A DNA stretch of 19,801 nucleotides from JAZDJP01 sp043803805 (lineage in GTDB: Bacteria; Planctomycetota; JAZDJP01), in NCBI GenBank assembly GCA_043803805.1, contig JAZDJP010000112.1, positions 1 through 19,801 of the forward strand. The letters run 5' to 3'. The notes beneath the pieces were generated by a model. That model saw nothing but the letters and a program-made list of their open reading frames with translations, ran no database searches and was not told the DNA's origin. The position numbers were made by a program, and so were the translations under genes. The first letter of the stretch is position 1, and each line of letters opens with the position of its first letter. This document shows positions 7,026-14,492 of the stretch, in pieces.

Positions 7026-8470
7026 ATCGTCAATCCGATCTCGCCGCGAAGGACAAACAGCATCTCTGGCATCCTTTCACCCAGATGCGGGATTGGGCGA
7101 AGGAGGATCCCCTTATTATAGAAAGCGGAGAGGGGGAGTATCTCATTGACGTGGCGGGGCGGCGGTACATTGACGGGGTGTCGTCGCTCTGGTGCAACGT
7201 CCACGGCCACCGTGTCCCGGCGATTGACCGGCGTGTGCGGGAGCAACTCGACAAAATCGCCCATTCGACGTTTCTCGGGCTTTCGAACGTGCCGGCGATT
7301 GAACTGGCGGAAAAACTCGTCGGAATCGCGCCAAGGGGATTGGCGCGGGTGTTCTACTCGGACAGCGGCGCGACTTCGGTCGAAATCGCCCTCAAGATGG
7401 CGTTTCAATACTGGCGGCACGTCGAGGGAAAGGATTCACCCCGGAAGACGTTCCTCGCTCTGAAAAATTCGTATCATGGCGACACCATCGGCGCGGTGAG
7501 TCTGGGGGGCATCGAATTGTTCCACGAGATCTTCCGGCCGTTATTGTTTAACGCCCATTTCGCCCCGTCGCCTTATTGCTACCGCTGCCCGCTGGATCTC
7601 GCGCGGGAATCCTGCGGGATGGCCTGCGCGGGGGAATTTGAAAAATTGCTGGAGGCGCATCACCGGGAAATCGCCGCGGTGATCGTCGAGCCCCTCGTCC
7701 AGGGGGCGGGCGGGATGATCGTCGCCCCGCCGGGATACCTCCGGCGCGTGCGGGAGGCGGCGGCCCGGGCCGGGGCGCTTTTCATCGCCGACGAGGTGGC
7801 GGTGGGATTCGGACGGACCGGGAAAATGTTCGCCTGCGAGCACGAAGGCGTGACGCCGGACATCATGACGGTCGCCAAGGGGATTACCGGCGGGTATCTG
7901 CCGCTCGCCGCGACGCTCGCCACGGAGAAAATCTACGGGGCGTTTCTCGGGGAATACACCGAATTCAAAACATTCTTCCACGGCCACACCTACACGGCCA
8001 ACCCCCTCGCCTGCGCGGCGGCGCTGGGGTCGCTGGAGGTGTTCGAGACGGATCGGACTCTCGCGAAACTCGCCCCGAAGATCGAACGCCTGGCGGCGGG
8101 GCTTGCCCGGTTCCGGAATCTTCCCCATGTCGGGGACATCCGCCAGCGCGGGATGATGGCCGGGATCGAACTTGTCGCCGCCCGCGCCACGAAGGCGGAG
8201 TATCCCCCGGCGGAGAAAATCGGCATCCGCGTGGTGCAAGAGACCCGGAAGCGCGGTGCCGTCATCCGCCCGCTCGGCAACGTGATGGTGGTCATGCCGC
8301 CGCTTTCCATACGGGAAGCGGTGCTGGAGGAACTCCTTTCCATCCTGTATGATGCGATTCAAGGTGTGACGGAACGAGAGGGGGACATGAACCGGAAGCC
8401 CGGAGCGACGCGGAGGGATCGGTTCGTGTCCCCCGACGGAATGGGGTTTCGCGGGGGAGGAAACCTGTAG
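7022..8470 (+). CDS. bioA: Adenosylmethionine-8-amino-7-oxononanoate aminotransferase (BioA)
   Basis: PLP aminotransferase that converts KAPA to DAPA using S-adenosylmethionine as amino donor, the step after BioF. Class III signatures are clear: LWHPFTQMRDW near the N-terminus (substrate pocket), SDSGATSVEIALKMAFQYW, NSYHGDTIGAVS, EPLVQGAGGM, ADEVAVGFGRTGKMFACEHEGVTPDIMTVAKGITGG with the PLP lysine K286, and HGHTYTANPLACAAAL. The cysteine cluster YCYRCPLDLARESCGMAC is typical of the BioA branch seen in Bacillus-like and thermophile sequences. Length 482 exceeds the usual 430-460 because of a C-terminal tail after about residue 445 (REGDMNRKPGATRRDRFVSP). The stop codon TAG lies inside a dispersed repeat (GTAGGGGCGAAC), so the tail may be a readthrough into former intergenic DNA. 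Translation is probably coupled to the preceding ATPase gene by the ATGA overlap. Confidence 0.94.
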   Translation: MNRQSDLAAKDKQHLWHPFTQMRDWAKEDPLIIESGEGEYLIDVAGRRYIDGVSSLWCNVHGHRVPAIDRRVREQLDKIAHSTFLGLSNVPAIELAEKLVGIAPRGLARVFYSDSGATSVEIALKMAFQYWRHVEGKDSPRKTFLALKNSYHGDTIGAVSLGGIELFHEIFRPLLFNAHFAPSPYCYRCPLDLARESCGMACAGEFEKLLEAHHREIAAVIVEPLVQGAGGMIVAPPGYLRRVREAAARAGALFIADEVAVGFGRTGKMFACEHEGVTPDIMTVAKGITGGYLPLAATLATEKIYGAFLGEYTEFKTFFHGHTYTANPLACAAALGSLEVFETDRTLAKLAPKIERLAAGLARFRNLPHVGDIRQRGMMAGIELVAARATKAEYPPAEKIGIRVVQETRKRGAVIRPLGNVMVVMPPLSIREAVLEELLSILYDAIQGVTEREGDMNRKPGATRRDRFVSPDGMGFRGGGNL

Positions 8471-8508
8471 GGGCGAACGGCGCCTGCCTGGCGGCATTCA
8501 GGTTCGCC
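8467..8508. repeat. GTAGGGGCG-type inverted repeat at the bioA stop
   Basis: GTAGGGGCGAAC (8467-8478) starts with the same nine bases as the palindrome in bioF. Its GGCGAAC (8472-8478) pairs with GTTCGCC at 8502-8508, and an inner stem CGCC/GGCG (8481-8484 and 8490-8493) closes around TGCCT. The bioA stop codon is bases 8468-8470 of the element. No T-run follows, so it does not look like a standard terminator. Confidence 0.65.
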
Positions 8509-8544
8509 ATTTCATGCGGGGCAGGGGGGAGAGGAGTGCGTTTT

Positions 8545-9978
8545 ATGTTCGATAAAAACGGAATGGGTAAGTCACGCCAACTGAAATGTTTCACATTCTT
8601 CTTATTCGGGGTGCTTCCTGGATTGCTGATCCCCATGCTTTTCTGCGCGGGGACAGTTGCATTCGTCATGCTGTCGGACTTTCGAGAGACTGTGCAGGGA
8701 GCGGATCTCATCATCAGGGGGAAGGTTGTGCAGATCTCTGATGTCGGGGCGGGCACGGATGGGCAGACATCAGGAAACCCGGTTGCAAAGATAAACGTAT
8801 TGAAAGTGCTGGCCGGGAAGTGTGGAAAGAACATCCAGGTATTGTTCCGGCATTATGTTCAGGAAAAATCGGAATTTGAACTCAATGGAGTTTATTACCT
8901 GTGCCTGCGCAAGACCGAGAAAGAGAATCTTTACGAGGATGCGAACCACGGCTACGGTGCGATGATGGTGAAGGACTCTTCTGTTTTGCTTCGTGAAGGA
9001 ATGGATATATCCGAAGACATCGCGCCGATGCTGGGCAAGAGGACGCCCGAGGAGGTGGAAGCGGTCATCACCTATCTGCGAGGCCCGATTTTGACGGCAA
9101 GGCCTGTAAAAAAGTCGTTCGGATGTGAAGAACCCTTGGAATTGGATGTCGAACTCAAGAATGGTGGTTCTTTGCCGATGAAACTGATTTGTTTCTCCGA
9201 GCAGATTGCAGGCGGCCACTTTGACGCAATGCTCTTCGATGCCCATGGCTATCAGGTTCTTCCGCAAGATACTTGTAGTGGGCATCTTGACTACGCGGAC
9301 ACGCGTGTTGAGGGCAAGGATGATGAGGTTGTATATACACTTGCCAATGGAGAATCACTGAGGCGCAGGGTCAGGTTTCACATCCCGCTTTCCGGATATA
9401 ATCAGGATCCTGCCAGCGCGCGAGTGATGCGTCTGGAATATTCGCCAAGAATTCTGGGGGGTGGGTGGAGGGGGACTGTCCGTTGTGATTTTCCGATAAA
9501 GATTGAATGTGCATATCGGGATTGGGCGACGGATCTTTCCCAGCCGAGCAATCAATGGAAGTTTTTGCTTGGTGCATATTGGGATGATGAGGCGGTTGTT
9601 ATGATCCCCGGGCAGGGGATATGGGTCAATCTCATGATGAGACGGTCGTCGTCTCCGCGTCCGGACGAACTGGAGGGGGGATGGGATGCCGTCTCTTGGA
9701 CGCCCGAGGAGAAAAGGGTTCTCGCGTCATACGTTGCCATTGAAAAAGACGGTGAAACCTTGAGGGAAGCGGAATCGGACCCGGTAAAACTCCTGGCGAT
9801 TCTCGCGAAAGAGGCTTCCTCTCCCGGACGCAATGCGATGTTCCAGGCAATTGTTCTTTCGGAGTATTTTACGTTTTCGAAGCCCGGCTTCTATCGAATC
9901 CGATTCGTATTGCCTGATCCGGCCGGCGTGAGTAAAAGCAATGTGCTCACAATCCAGATCCCGAAACGCAAGGATTGA
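8545..9978 (+). CDS. Secreted or membrane-anchored protein of unknown function
   Basis: I do not recognise the family. The 477-residue product starts with basic residues (MFDKNGMGKSRQLK) and a long hydrophobic run (FTFFLFGVLPGLLIPMLFCAGTVAFVML), either an N-terminal anchor or a signal peptide. The following segment ADLIIRGKVVQISDVGAG...VLKVLAGKCGKNIQVLF resembles small beta-rich domains common in exported proteins. The C-terminal half looks beta-rich (GFYRIRFVLPDPAGVSKSNVLTIQIPKR). ATG 8545 sits at good spacing from GGGGAGAGGAG; GTG 8536 is too close to it. The gene is visibly richer in A and T and freer in codon choice than its neighbours bioA and bioD, which suggests a separate origin. It splits bioA from bioD, and bioD starts four bases after its stop. 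Confidence 0.7.
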   Translation: MFDKNGMGKSRQLKCFTFFLFGVLPGLLIPMLFCAGTVAFVMLSDFRETVQGADLIIRGKVVQISDVGAGTDGQTSGNPVAKINVLKVLAGKCGKNIQVLFRHYVQEKSEFELNGVYYLCLRKTEKENLYEDANHGYGAMMVKDSSVLLREGMDISEDIAPMLGKRTPEEVEAVITYLRGPILTARPVKKSFGCEEPLELDVELKNGGSLPMKLICFSEQIAGGHFDAMLFDAHGYQVLPQDTCSGHLDYADTRVEGKDDEVVYTLANGESLRRRVRFHIPLSGYNQDPASARVMRLEYSPRILGGGWRGTVRCDFPIKIECAYRDWATDLSQPSNQWKFLLGAYWDDEAVVMIPGQGIWVNLMMRRSSSPRPDELEGGWDAVSWTPEEKRVLASYVAIEKDGETLREAESDPVKLLAILAKEASSPGRNAMFQAIVLSEYFTFSKPGFYRIRFVLPDPAGVSKSNVLTIQIPKRKD

Positions 9979-9982
9979 TTCA

Positions 9983-10936
9983 ATGTTGGAAGTGGTCGAT
10001 TCTTCTGCGAGATACGAACGACGAGATGCGAGAGACGCGATGCACTCAGCACCCAGCACTCAGCACTCAGCACTTAAAGGTGTTTTTGTCACGGCCACCG
10101 ACACCGGCGTCGGCAAGACTTTCGTCTCGGCGCTTCTGATCCGGGCGCTCCGCAAAAAAGGTGTGGATGCCGGGTATTTCAAGCCGGTCGCCACCGGAGG
10201 GATCAGGGAACAGGGGATAGGGGATGGGGAGGTCGGCGAGTCAGCGAGTCGGCGAGTCAGCGAGTCTCGGAGTCTCGGAGTCTTGGAGTCTCGGAGTCTT
10301 GGAGTCAGGAAAACTCGCGAACTCTCAAACTCTGGAACTCACGAACTCATGTCTGCGAGATACGAGCGACGAGCGACGAGAGACGGTATTATCTCCGAAG
10401 ATGTTCTGTTCGTGGAACGCCTGACAGGTCTCGGATTCGACCGTCATTTCGTCAATCCTGTCTGCTATCAGGCGCCGGTTTCGCCCATGACCGCGGCCCG
10501 GCTCGAGGGGAAATCCGTGCCCTTGAATCCAATCTGGACCGCGCTGGCCATGCTCCGCCGCCGGCATGAATTTCTCGTGGTGGAGGGGGTGGGCGGGGCG
10601 GCGGTTCCCTTGCGTGAAAATTATCTCATCTCGGACCTGGCGAAGGCCGTCGGATTTCCCGCTGTCGTCGTCGCCCGCCGGGGGCTCGGCACCCTGAACC
10701 ACACCATGCTCACCCTCGAACATCTGGAAACGAAGGGCATCCCGGTGGCAGGGGTGATTCTCGTCCAATCGTCCCCGGAAGCGGATCTCTCGGTGCGAAC
10801 GAACGCCCGGGACATCGCGCGCCTCGGGCGCATCCCGGTTCTGGGTGTTCTTCCGTGGTCGAAATGCCTCGATGGAGCGGCGCTCGATCGCCTTGAGGCG
10901 CGGCTGGACATCGGTCGTCTTTTTGGAAGTCGTTGA
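9983..10936 (+). CDS. bioD: Dethiobiotin synthetase (BioD) carrying repeat-derived insertions
   Basis: ATP-dependent carboxylase that closes the ureido ring of DAPA to give dethiobiotin, the step before BioB. Family motifs are GVFVTATDTGVGKTF (P-loop at residues 37-46), GYFKPVATGG with catalytic K67, NPVCYQAPVSPMTAARLEG, LVVEGVGGAAVPL and GLGTLNHTMLTLEHL. At 317 residues it is far longer than the usual 220-240. The excess is two stretches of translated repeat: residues 1-32 (ending STQHSALK) before the first strand, and about residues 74-134 (GIREQG to RATRDG) directly after the KPVATG loop. Both keep the frame and contain no stop. ATG 9983 follows the previous stop by four bases; ATG 10040 is an alternative that still lies in repeat DNA. 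All catalytic motifs remain, so activity is possible but not assured. Confidence 0.88.
   Translation: MLEVVDSSARYERRDARDAMHSAPSTQHSALKGVFVTATDTGVGKTFVSALLIRALRKKGVDAGYFKPVATGGIREQGIGDGEVGESASRRVSESRSLGVLESRSLGVRKTRELSNSGTHELMSARYERRATRDGIISEDVLFVERLTGLGFDRHFVNPVCYQAPVSPMTAARLEGKSVPLNPIWTALAMLRRRHEFLVVEGVGGAAVPLRENYLISDLAKAVGFPAVVVARRGLGTLNHTMLTLEHLETKGIPVAGVILVQSSPEADLSVRTNARDIARLGRIPVLGVLPWSKCLDGAALDRLEARLDIGRLFGSR
10004..10076. repeat. Repeat words encoding the BioD N-terminus
   Basis: Two families lie side by side. At 10004-10037 is a GCGAGATACGA/ACGAGA word array with a close copy at 10352-10385 later in the same gene. At 10042-10076 are five tandem heptamers: GCACTCA, GCACCCA, GCACTCA, GCACTCA, GCACTTA. 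They translate to the low-complexity leader ARYERRDARDAMHSAPSTQHSAL. Confidence 0.85.
10202..10386. repeat. In-frame repeat block inside bioD
   Basis: About 185 bases made of four modules: AGGGGATAGGGGATGGGG (10212-10229); GAGTC words such as GCGAGTCAGCGAGTC and CGGAGTCTTGGAGTC (about 10236-10307); AACTC words (GAACTC, AAACTC; about 10311-10349); and the GCGAGATACGAGCGACGAG array (10352-10385) that copies 10004-10037. GTCAGCGAGTCT also occurs in the tail of the MFS gene near 1199, and the GGGGATAGG word recurs near 18070. It fits no normal BioD segment. Confidence 0.85.
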
Positions 10937-10967
10937 CTCCCACTCGAAAATCGCTATCCTGAAAGCG

Positions 10968-11999
10968 ATGTTGCGTCAGTGGACTATTTTGTATGTGGGA
11001 GCGGTTTCCCTCGCGTGCCTGGCGGGGGGTATGCCTCCGGCGCCGCCCAAGACGACCGAGCCGCCGAAGGCGGACGACGTGCGCCCGGCCGGTCCGGCTT
11101 CCCACGAGGCCACGGTTCAGCCCGCGCCCGCCCCGGCGGATCCGGAACTGGCGGAGGCGAAATCCCGGTTCGACAAGGGGGATCTCAAGGCGGCGGCGCG
11201 CCTTTTCAAACATTATGTCAAGACGCATACCCGCAAAGGCTGGGTGAAGGAGGGGGCGGATTTCCGGGAACAGGATCCTTTCCCGGCGGAGACCCAGGAA
11301 GCCCAGTATTTCCTCGCGGAGTGTTACTTCCGGCTCCAGGAATTCGGCGCGGCGGGCCAGGCCTATGACCGTCTCGCCGAGATGAACCCGGCGGCAGCCT
11401 GGATCCGCACGGTCGGGGAACGGGAATATGCCATGGGGGATTTCTACTACGCGCGGGCGGGAAGTCAGACGGCGATGGGCGCGAGTTCGAGCCGCCGCCG
11501 GGCGCTGGATTTCTACAGCAAGGCGCTCGCCCATTATCCGGCGCACGAGCGCGCCACGGAGGCCCTTTTCCGCGCCGGAGAAGTCCATCTCCAGGAGGAG
11601 GATTTCGTCCTCGCGGAGGAGGCTTTTCGGCGCCTTGCGGAAGATTATCCCAAAAGCCCGCTTGCGTCCCACGCGGAGTATTTCCGGGCCTTGTCTCTTC
11701 TCGGCGGATGGAAGGGGCCCCCGTTCGATCCGACGCCGGCCCTGGACGCCCTGAACCGGCTGGATCAATACCGGCTGAAGTTTCCCAAGGGGGCCGAGAT
11801 GCCCGAGGTGGAGGCCAAACGCAAGGCGCTTCGGGAAGACCTCGCCGAGAAAAATTACAATGTCGCCCGGTTTTACCAGTACCGGCGGAAGCCCGCCGCG
11901 GCGAAGATCTACGACGAGTTCGTGGTGGCGGCGTTCCCCGAGACCGGGTGGGCCGCGCGGGCGAAGGGACATCTCGGAAAGAAGGAGACGGCCCCGTGA
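10968..11999 (+). CDS. BamD-like outer-membrane TPR protein
   Basis: A 343-residue exported protein with tetratricopeptide-like helices. The N-terminus MLRQWTILYVGAVSLACLAGG is a signal peptide with a cysteine in a near-lipobox (SLAC), followed by a Pro/Ala-rich linker (PPAPPKTTEPPKADD) and then repeat pairs such as ELAEAKSRFDKGDLKAAARLFKHYVKTH, EAQYFLAECYFRLQEFGAAGQAYDRLAEMNP, ERATEALFRAGEVHLQEEDFVLAEEAFRRLAEDYPKSP and NYNVARFYQYRRKPAAAKIYDEFV. This layout is that of BamD, the lipoprotein partner of BamA in outer-membrane protein assembly, or of the related YbgF/CpoB group. I chose ATG 10968 because the signal peptide starts there; the open frame extends upstream into bioD. The stop overlaps the lptE start, which supports an envelope role. 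Whether it is the true BamD is undecided. Confidence 0.72.
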   Translation: MLRQWTILYVGAVSLACLAGGMPPAPPKTTEPPKADDVRPAGPASHEATVQPAPAPADPELAEAKSRFDKGDLKAAARLFKHYVKTHTRKGWVKEGADFREQDPFPAETQEAQYFLAECYFRLQEFGAAGQAYDRLAEMNPAAAWIRTVGEREYAMGDFYYARAGSQTAMGASSSRRRALDFYSKALAHYPAHERATEALFRAGEVHLQEEDFVLAEEAFRRLAEDYPKSPLASHAEYFRALSLLGGWKGPPFDPTPALDALNRLDQYRLKFPKGAEMPEVEAKRKALREDLAEKNYNVARFYQYRRKPAAAKIYDEFVVAAFPETGWAARAKGHLGKKETAP

Positions 12000-12478
12000 C
12001 GCGTTGGATCTTCGTCGTCCTCCTGGCGGCGACCGCCGGCTGCGGTTACTCCAGTCATTTCGAACTTCCCGACAACATTCAGCGGGTAGCCGTTCCCATT
12101 TTCGAGAACAAGACGCTCTACCGGGATCTCGAGTACGATCTCACGGCGGCCGTGAAACAGGAGATTCAGGCCCGGAGCAAACTGGAGGTGACGGAGGTGG
12201 AGGGGGCCGATGCGGTCCTGTCGGGTGTCATCATCGATTATTCGGTATATGCCATCCGGACCGACCAGGACAGTCAGACGACGGAATACGCCGTCGTTCT
12301 CACGTTTGACGCGAAACTGGAGGAACAGGAGGGGGGGAAGATTCTGTTCGCGACAAAGGGGCGCCGGATCACCTCAACCTACGTCGTCGCCCGTGGCGAG
12401 GACGAAACAACGGCCCGCCGTGTGGCCTTCGCGCGGATGGCCCGGCAACTGGTGGCGCTGGCGCTGGAGTCCTGGTAA
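11996..12478 (+). CDS. lptE: LptE-family outer-membrane lipoprotein
   Basis: A 160-residue lipoprotein of the LptE family. LptE plugs and supports the LptD barrel that delivers lipopolysaccharide to the outer leaflet. The signal sequence MTRWIFVVLLAATAGCGYSSHF places the lipid-bearing cysteine at C16 in the typical CGY context. The mature part has the family pattern: LPDNIQRVAVPIFENKTLYRDLEYDLTAAVKQEI, then ADAVLSGVIIDYSVYAIRTDQ, and a late DETTARRVAFARMARQLV helix. The start is GTG 11996, eight bases after AAGGAG, overlapping the preceding stop (GTGA), so the two are likely co-translated. ftsH follows 14 bases later. Length is normal. Confidence 0.82.
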   Translation: MTRWIFVVLLAATAGCGYSSHFELPDNIQRVAVPIFENKTLYRDLEYDLTAAVKQEIQARSKLEVTEVEGADAVLSGVIIDYSVYAIRTDQDSQTTEYAVVLTFDAKLEEQEGGKILFATKGRRITSTYVVARGEDETTARRVAFARMARQLVALALESW

Positions 12479-12492
12479 CCGGATGGCGAAAT

Positions 12493-14463
12493 ATGCCTGA
12501 CCCCCGAAGAGATCCCCGACGCACACCGCCACGGCGGCCGCCCCGCGACCCGAAGGGAGGCCATCCCGTGCCGTCGCGGGGTATTGCCGTCTGGGTGGCG
12601 GTCTTCGTGGGTTTGTTTCTCCTCATGGCGTTCTGGAAGGTCACGGAGAACGGCCCGCGCTACAAACTTGACGAATTCTACCGGGACCTGCGCGAGGGGA
12701 AAGTCGCGGATGTGGAGATCCGGGAAAACCAGCTTGTGGTGAAACGGGGCGCCGGAGACTCCGATAAGGCGGTCCGGGTCCAGGTCCCGGTCGTCCATCT
12801 CTCGGAAGTCATCAAGGAAATCAACGCCGCCAACACCCAGCGCCGGCAGGAGGGAAAGACCCCGGTCACCTTCACCTACGTCGAGCCCAACACGATGTGG
12901 TACCAGCTGCTTTCGCTCTGGGGTCCCATCGTTCTTTTCCTCTTCCTGTTCTGGTTTGTGTTCCTCCGTCAGATGCACGGAGGGGGCGGACCGGGGGGCG
13001 TGCTGACGTTCGGGAAGTCGCGGATGCGCCTTGCGTCGAAGGATCGGACCCATGTCACCTTCGACGACGTCGCCGGCATCGACGAGGCCAAGGAGGAGGT
13101 GAAGGAGATCATCGAGTTCCTCAAGAATCCCGGAAAATTCCAGGAGGTCGGCGGCCGCATCCCGAAGGGGGTGCTTCTCATCGGGGCGCCGGGGACGGGG
13201 AAGACGCTTCTGGCGAAGGCCATCGCGGGGGAGGCCGACGTTCCATTTTACAGCATCAGCGGATCGGATTTCGTCGAGATGTTCGTCGGAGTGGGGGCCT
13301 CGCGCGTCCGGGATCTCTTCCGTCAGGCGAAGGAGAGCGCCCCCTGCATCGTCTTCCTTGACGAGGTGGATGCCGTGGGCCGCAGCCGGGGGGCGGGCCT
13401 GGGCGGCGGGCATGACGAACGGGAGCAGACGCTGAACGCCATTCTCGTCGAGATGGACGGTTTTGAATCGAACGACAAGGTCATCGTCCTGGCCGCCACG
13501 AACCGTCACGACGTTCTCGATCCGGCGCTGCTCCGGCCGGGACGGTTCGACCGCGAGGTGGTGATTGATCTCCCCGACCTCCGGGGCCGCGAGGAGATTC
13601 TCAAGGTCCATGCCAAGAAGGTGAAACTCGCCGCGGATGTGGACCTCCAGCGGATCGCCCGCGGGACGCCCACGTTCTCCGGGGCGGATCTCGAGGCCCT
13701 CATCAACGAGTCGGCCATCCGGGCCGTCATGCGCGGGAAGAAGCTGGTGGATATGTCGGACCTCGAGGAATCGCGGGACAAGGTCCGCTGGGGCCGTCAG
13801 AAGCGCAGCCGCGTCATGGATGAGGCCGACCGGCGCATCACCGCCTTCCATGAGAGCGGCCACGCCCTCATCGCCAAACTGCTTCCGGAGGTGGATCCCC
13901 TCCACAAGGTCACCATCGTCCCGCGGGGGATGGCGCTCGGATCGACCATGAATCTTCCGGAAAAGGACACCTATCATTTCCAGCGGCGTCGGCTTCTCGG
14001 GACCATCACGCTTCTCTTCGGGGGACGCGTCGCGGAGGAGCTGTTCTGTGACGACGTCTCCGCCGGCGCCCAGAACGACATCGAGCGCGCAACGGAGATC
14101 GCCCGGAAGATGGTCAGCCGGTGGGGGATGAGCGACGTCATCGGTCCCATCAGTTTCAGCGATTCCGAGGAGCATATGTTTCTCGGTCGCGAGATCGCCC
14201 GGACGCGTCATCACAGCGAGAAGACCTCGGAGATCATTGACCACGAGGTGAAGGTCATCATTGAGGCATGTTATGCCCGGGCCCGGGAACTCATTGGCGC
14301 CAACCGCGAGGCCTGTGCGCGAATCGTCGAGGCGCTCCTTGTGTACGAGTCGCTTGACGCCTCCGACGTGGATCTGGTGATGGCGGGCCAGGCGCCGGCG
14401 AAGGCGGTGAAGCCCAACGCCTCCGCGGCTCCTCCGGCCGGGGCAGGGACCGCGACGGCCTGA
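12493..14463 (+). CDS. ftsH: ATP-dependent zinc metalloprotease FtsH
   Basis: Membrane-anchored AAA+ protease that degrades misfolded membrane proteins and selected cytoplasmic regulators as a hexamer. Order of parts: a Pro/Arg-rich cytoplasmic leader (1-29), TM1 (31-48), a periplasmic segment, TM2 (about 138-157), Walker A GAPGTGKT (231-238), Walker B IVFLDEVDAVG (D290, E291), the SRH region AATNRHDVLDPALLRPGRFDR, and the zinc site HESGH (453-457). AGAQNDIERATEIARKMVSRWGMS supplies the third ligand region. Length 656 is typical. The leader of about 30 residues is longer than in E. coli, and the tail is Ala/Pro-rich. ATG 12493 has only a weak ribosome binding site. The ftsH-folP order matches many bacteria, including E. 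coli. Confidence 0.97.
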   Translation: MPDPRRDPRRTPPRRPPRDPKGGHPVPSRGIAVWVAVFVGLFLLMAFWKVTENGPRYKLDEFYRDLREGKVADVEIRENQLVVKRGAGDSDKAVRVQVPVVHLSEVIKEINAANTQRRQEGKTPVTFTYVEPNTMWYQLLSLWGPIVLFLFLFWFVFLRQMHGGGGPGGVLTFGKSRMRLASKDRTHVTFDDVAGIDEAKEEVKEIIEFLKNPGKFQEVGGRIPKGVLLIGAPGTGKTLLAKAIAGEADVPFYSISGSDFVEMFVGVGASRVRDLFRQAKESAPCIVFLDEVDAVGRSRGAGLGGGHDEREQTLNAILVEMDGFESNDKVIVLAATNRHDVLDPALLRPGRFDREVVIDLPDLRGREEILKVHAKKVKLAADVDLQRIARGTPTFSGADLEALINESAIRAVMRGKKLVDMSDLEESRDKVRWGRQKRSRVMDEADRRITAFHESGHALIAKLLPEVDPLHKVTIVPRGMALGSTMNLPEKDTYHFQRRRLLGTITLLFGGRVAEELFCDDVSAGAQNDIERATEIARKMVSRWGMSDVIGPISFSDSEEHMFLGREIARTRHHSEKTSEIIDHEVKVIIEACYARARELIGANREACARIVEALLVYESLDASDVDLVMAGQAPAKAVKPNASAAPPAGAGTATA

Positions 14464-14492
14464 TATCCGCAATTCCTCGTTCCGGAGGCCCG

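Noticed and set aside
10042..10076. A CRISPR array
   Set aside because: The units are seven bases with no spacers, and no cas genes are present.
10202..10386. An intein or group I/II intron in bioD
   Set aside because: The stretch is far too short, has no splicing-block motifs or terminal Cys/Ser-His-Asn pattern, and is built of simple word repeats.
10845..10967. An upstream extension of the TPR gene overlapping bioD
   Set aside because: The signal peptide starts at ATG 10968; the extra residues overlap the bioD coding end in another frame and would bury the signal.
10710..11972. A 420-codon open frame antisense to the TPR protein
   Set aside because: Low-complexity Arg/Gly/Pro translation; the plus strand encodes a signal peptide and TPR helices.
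12483..12500. A five-codon open frame ATG GCG AAA TAT GCC TGA overlapping the ftsH start
   Set aside because: It may be a translation-coupling leader, but there is no ribosome binding site or other support, so it was not annotated.
12379..14472. A 697-codon open frame antisense to ftsH
   Set aside because: It mirrors ftsH codon by codon; high third-position GC keeps the opposite strand free of stops. The translation has no recognisable domain and is rich in Arg, Pro and His.
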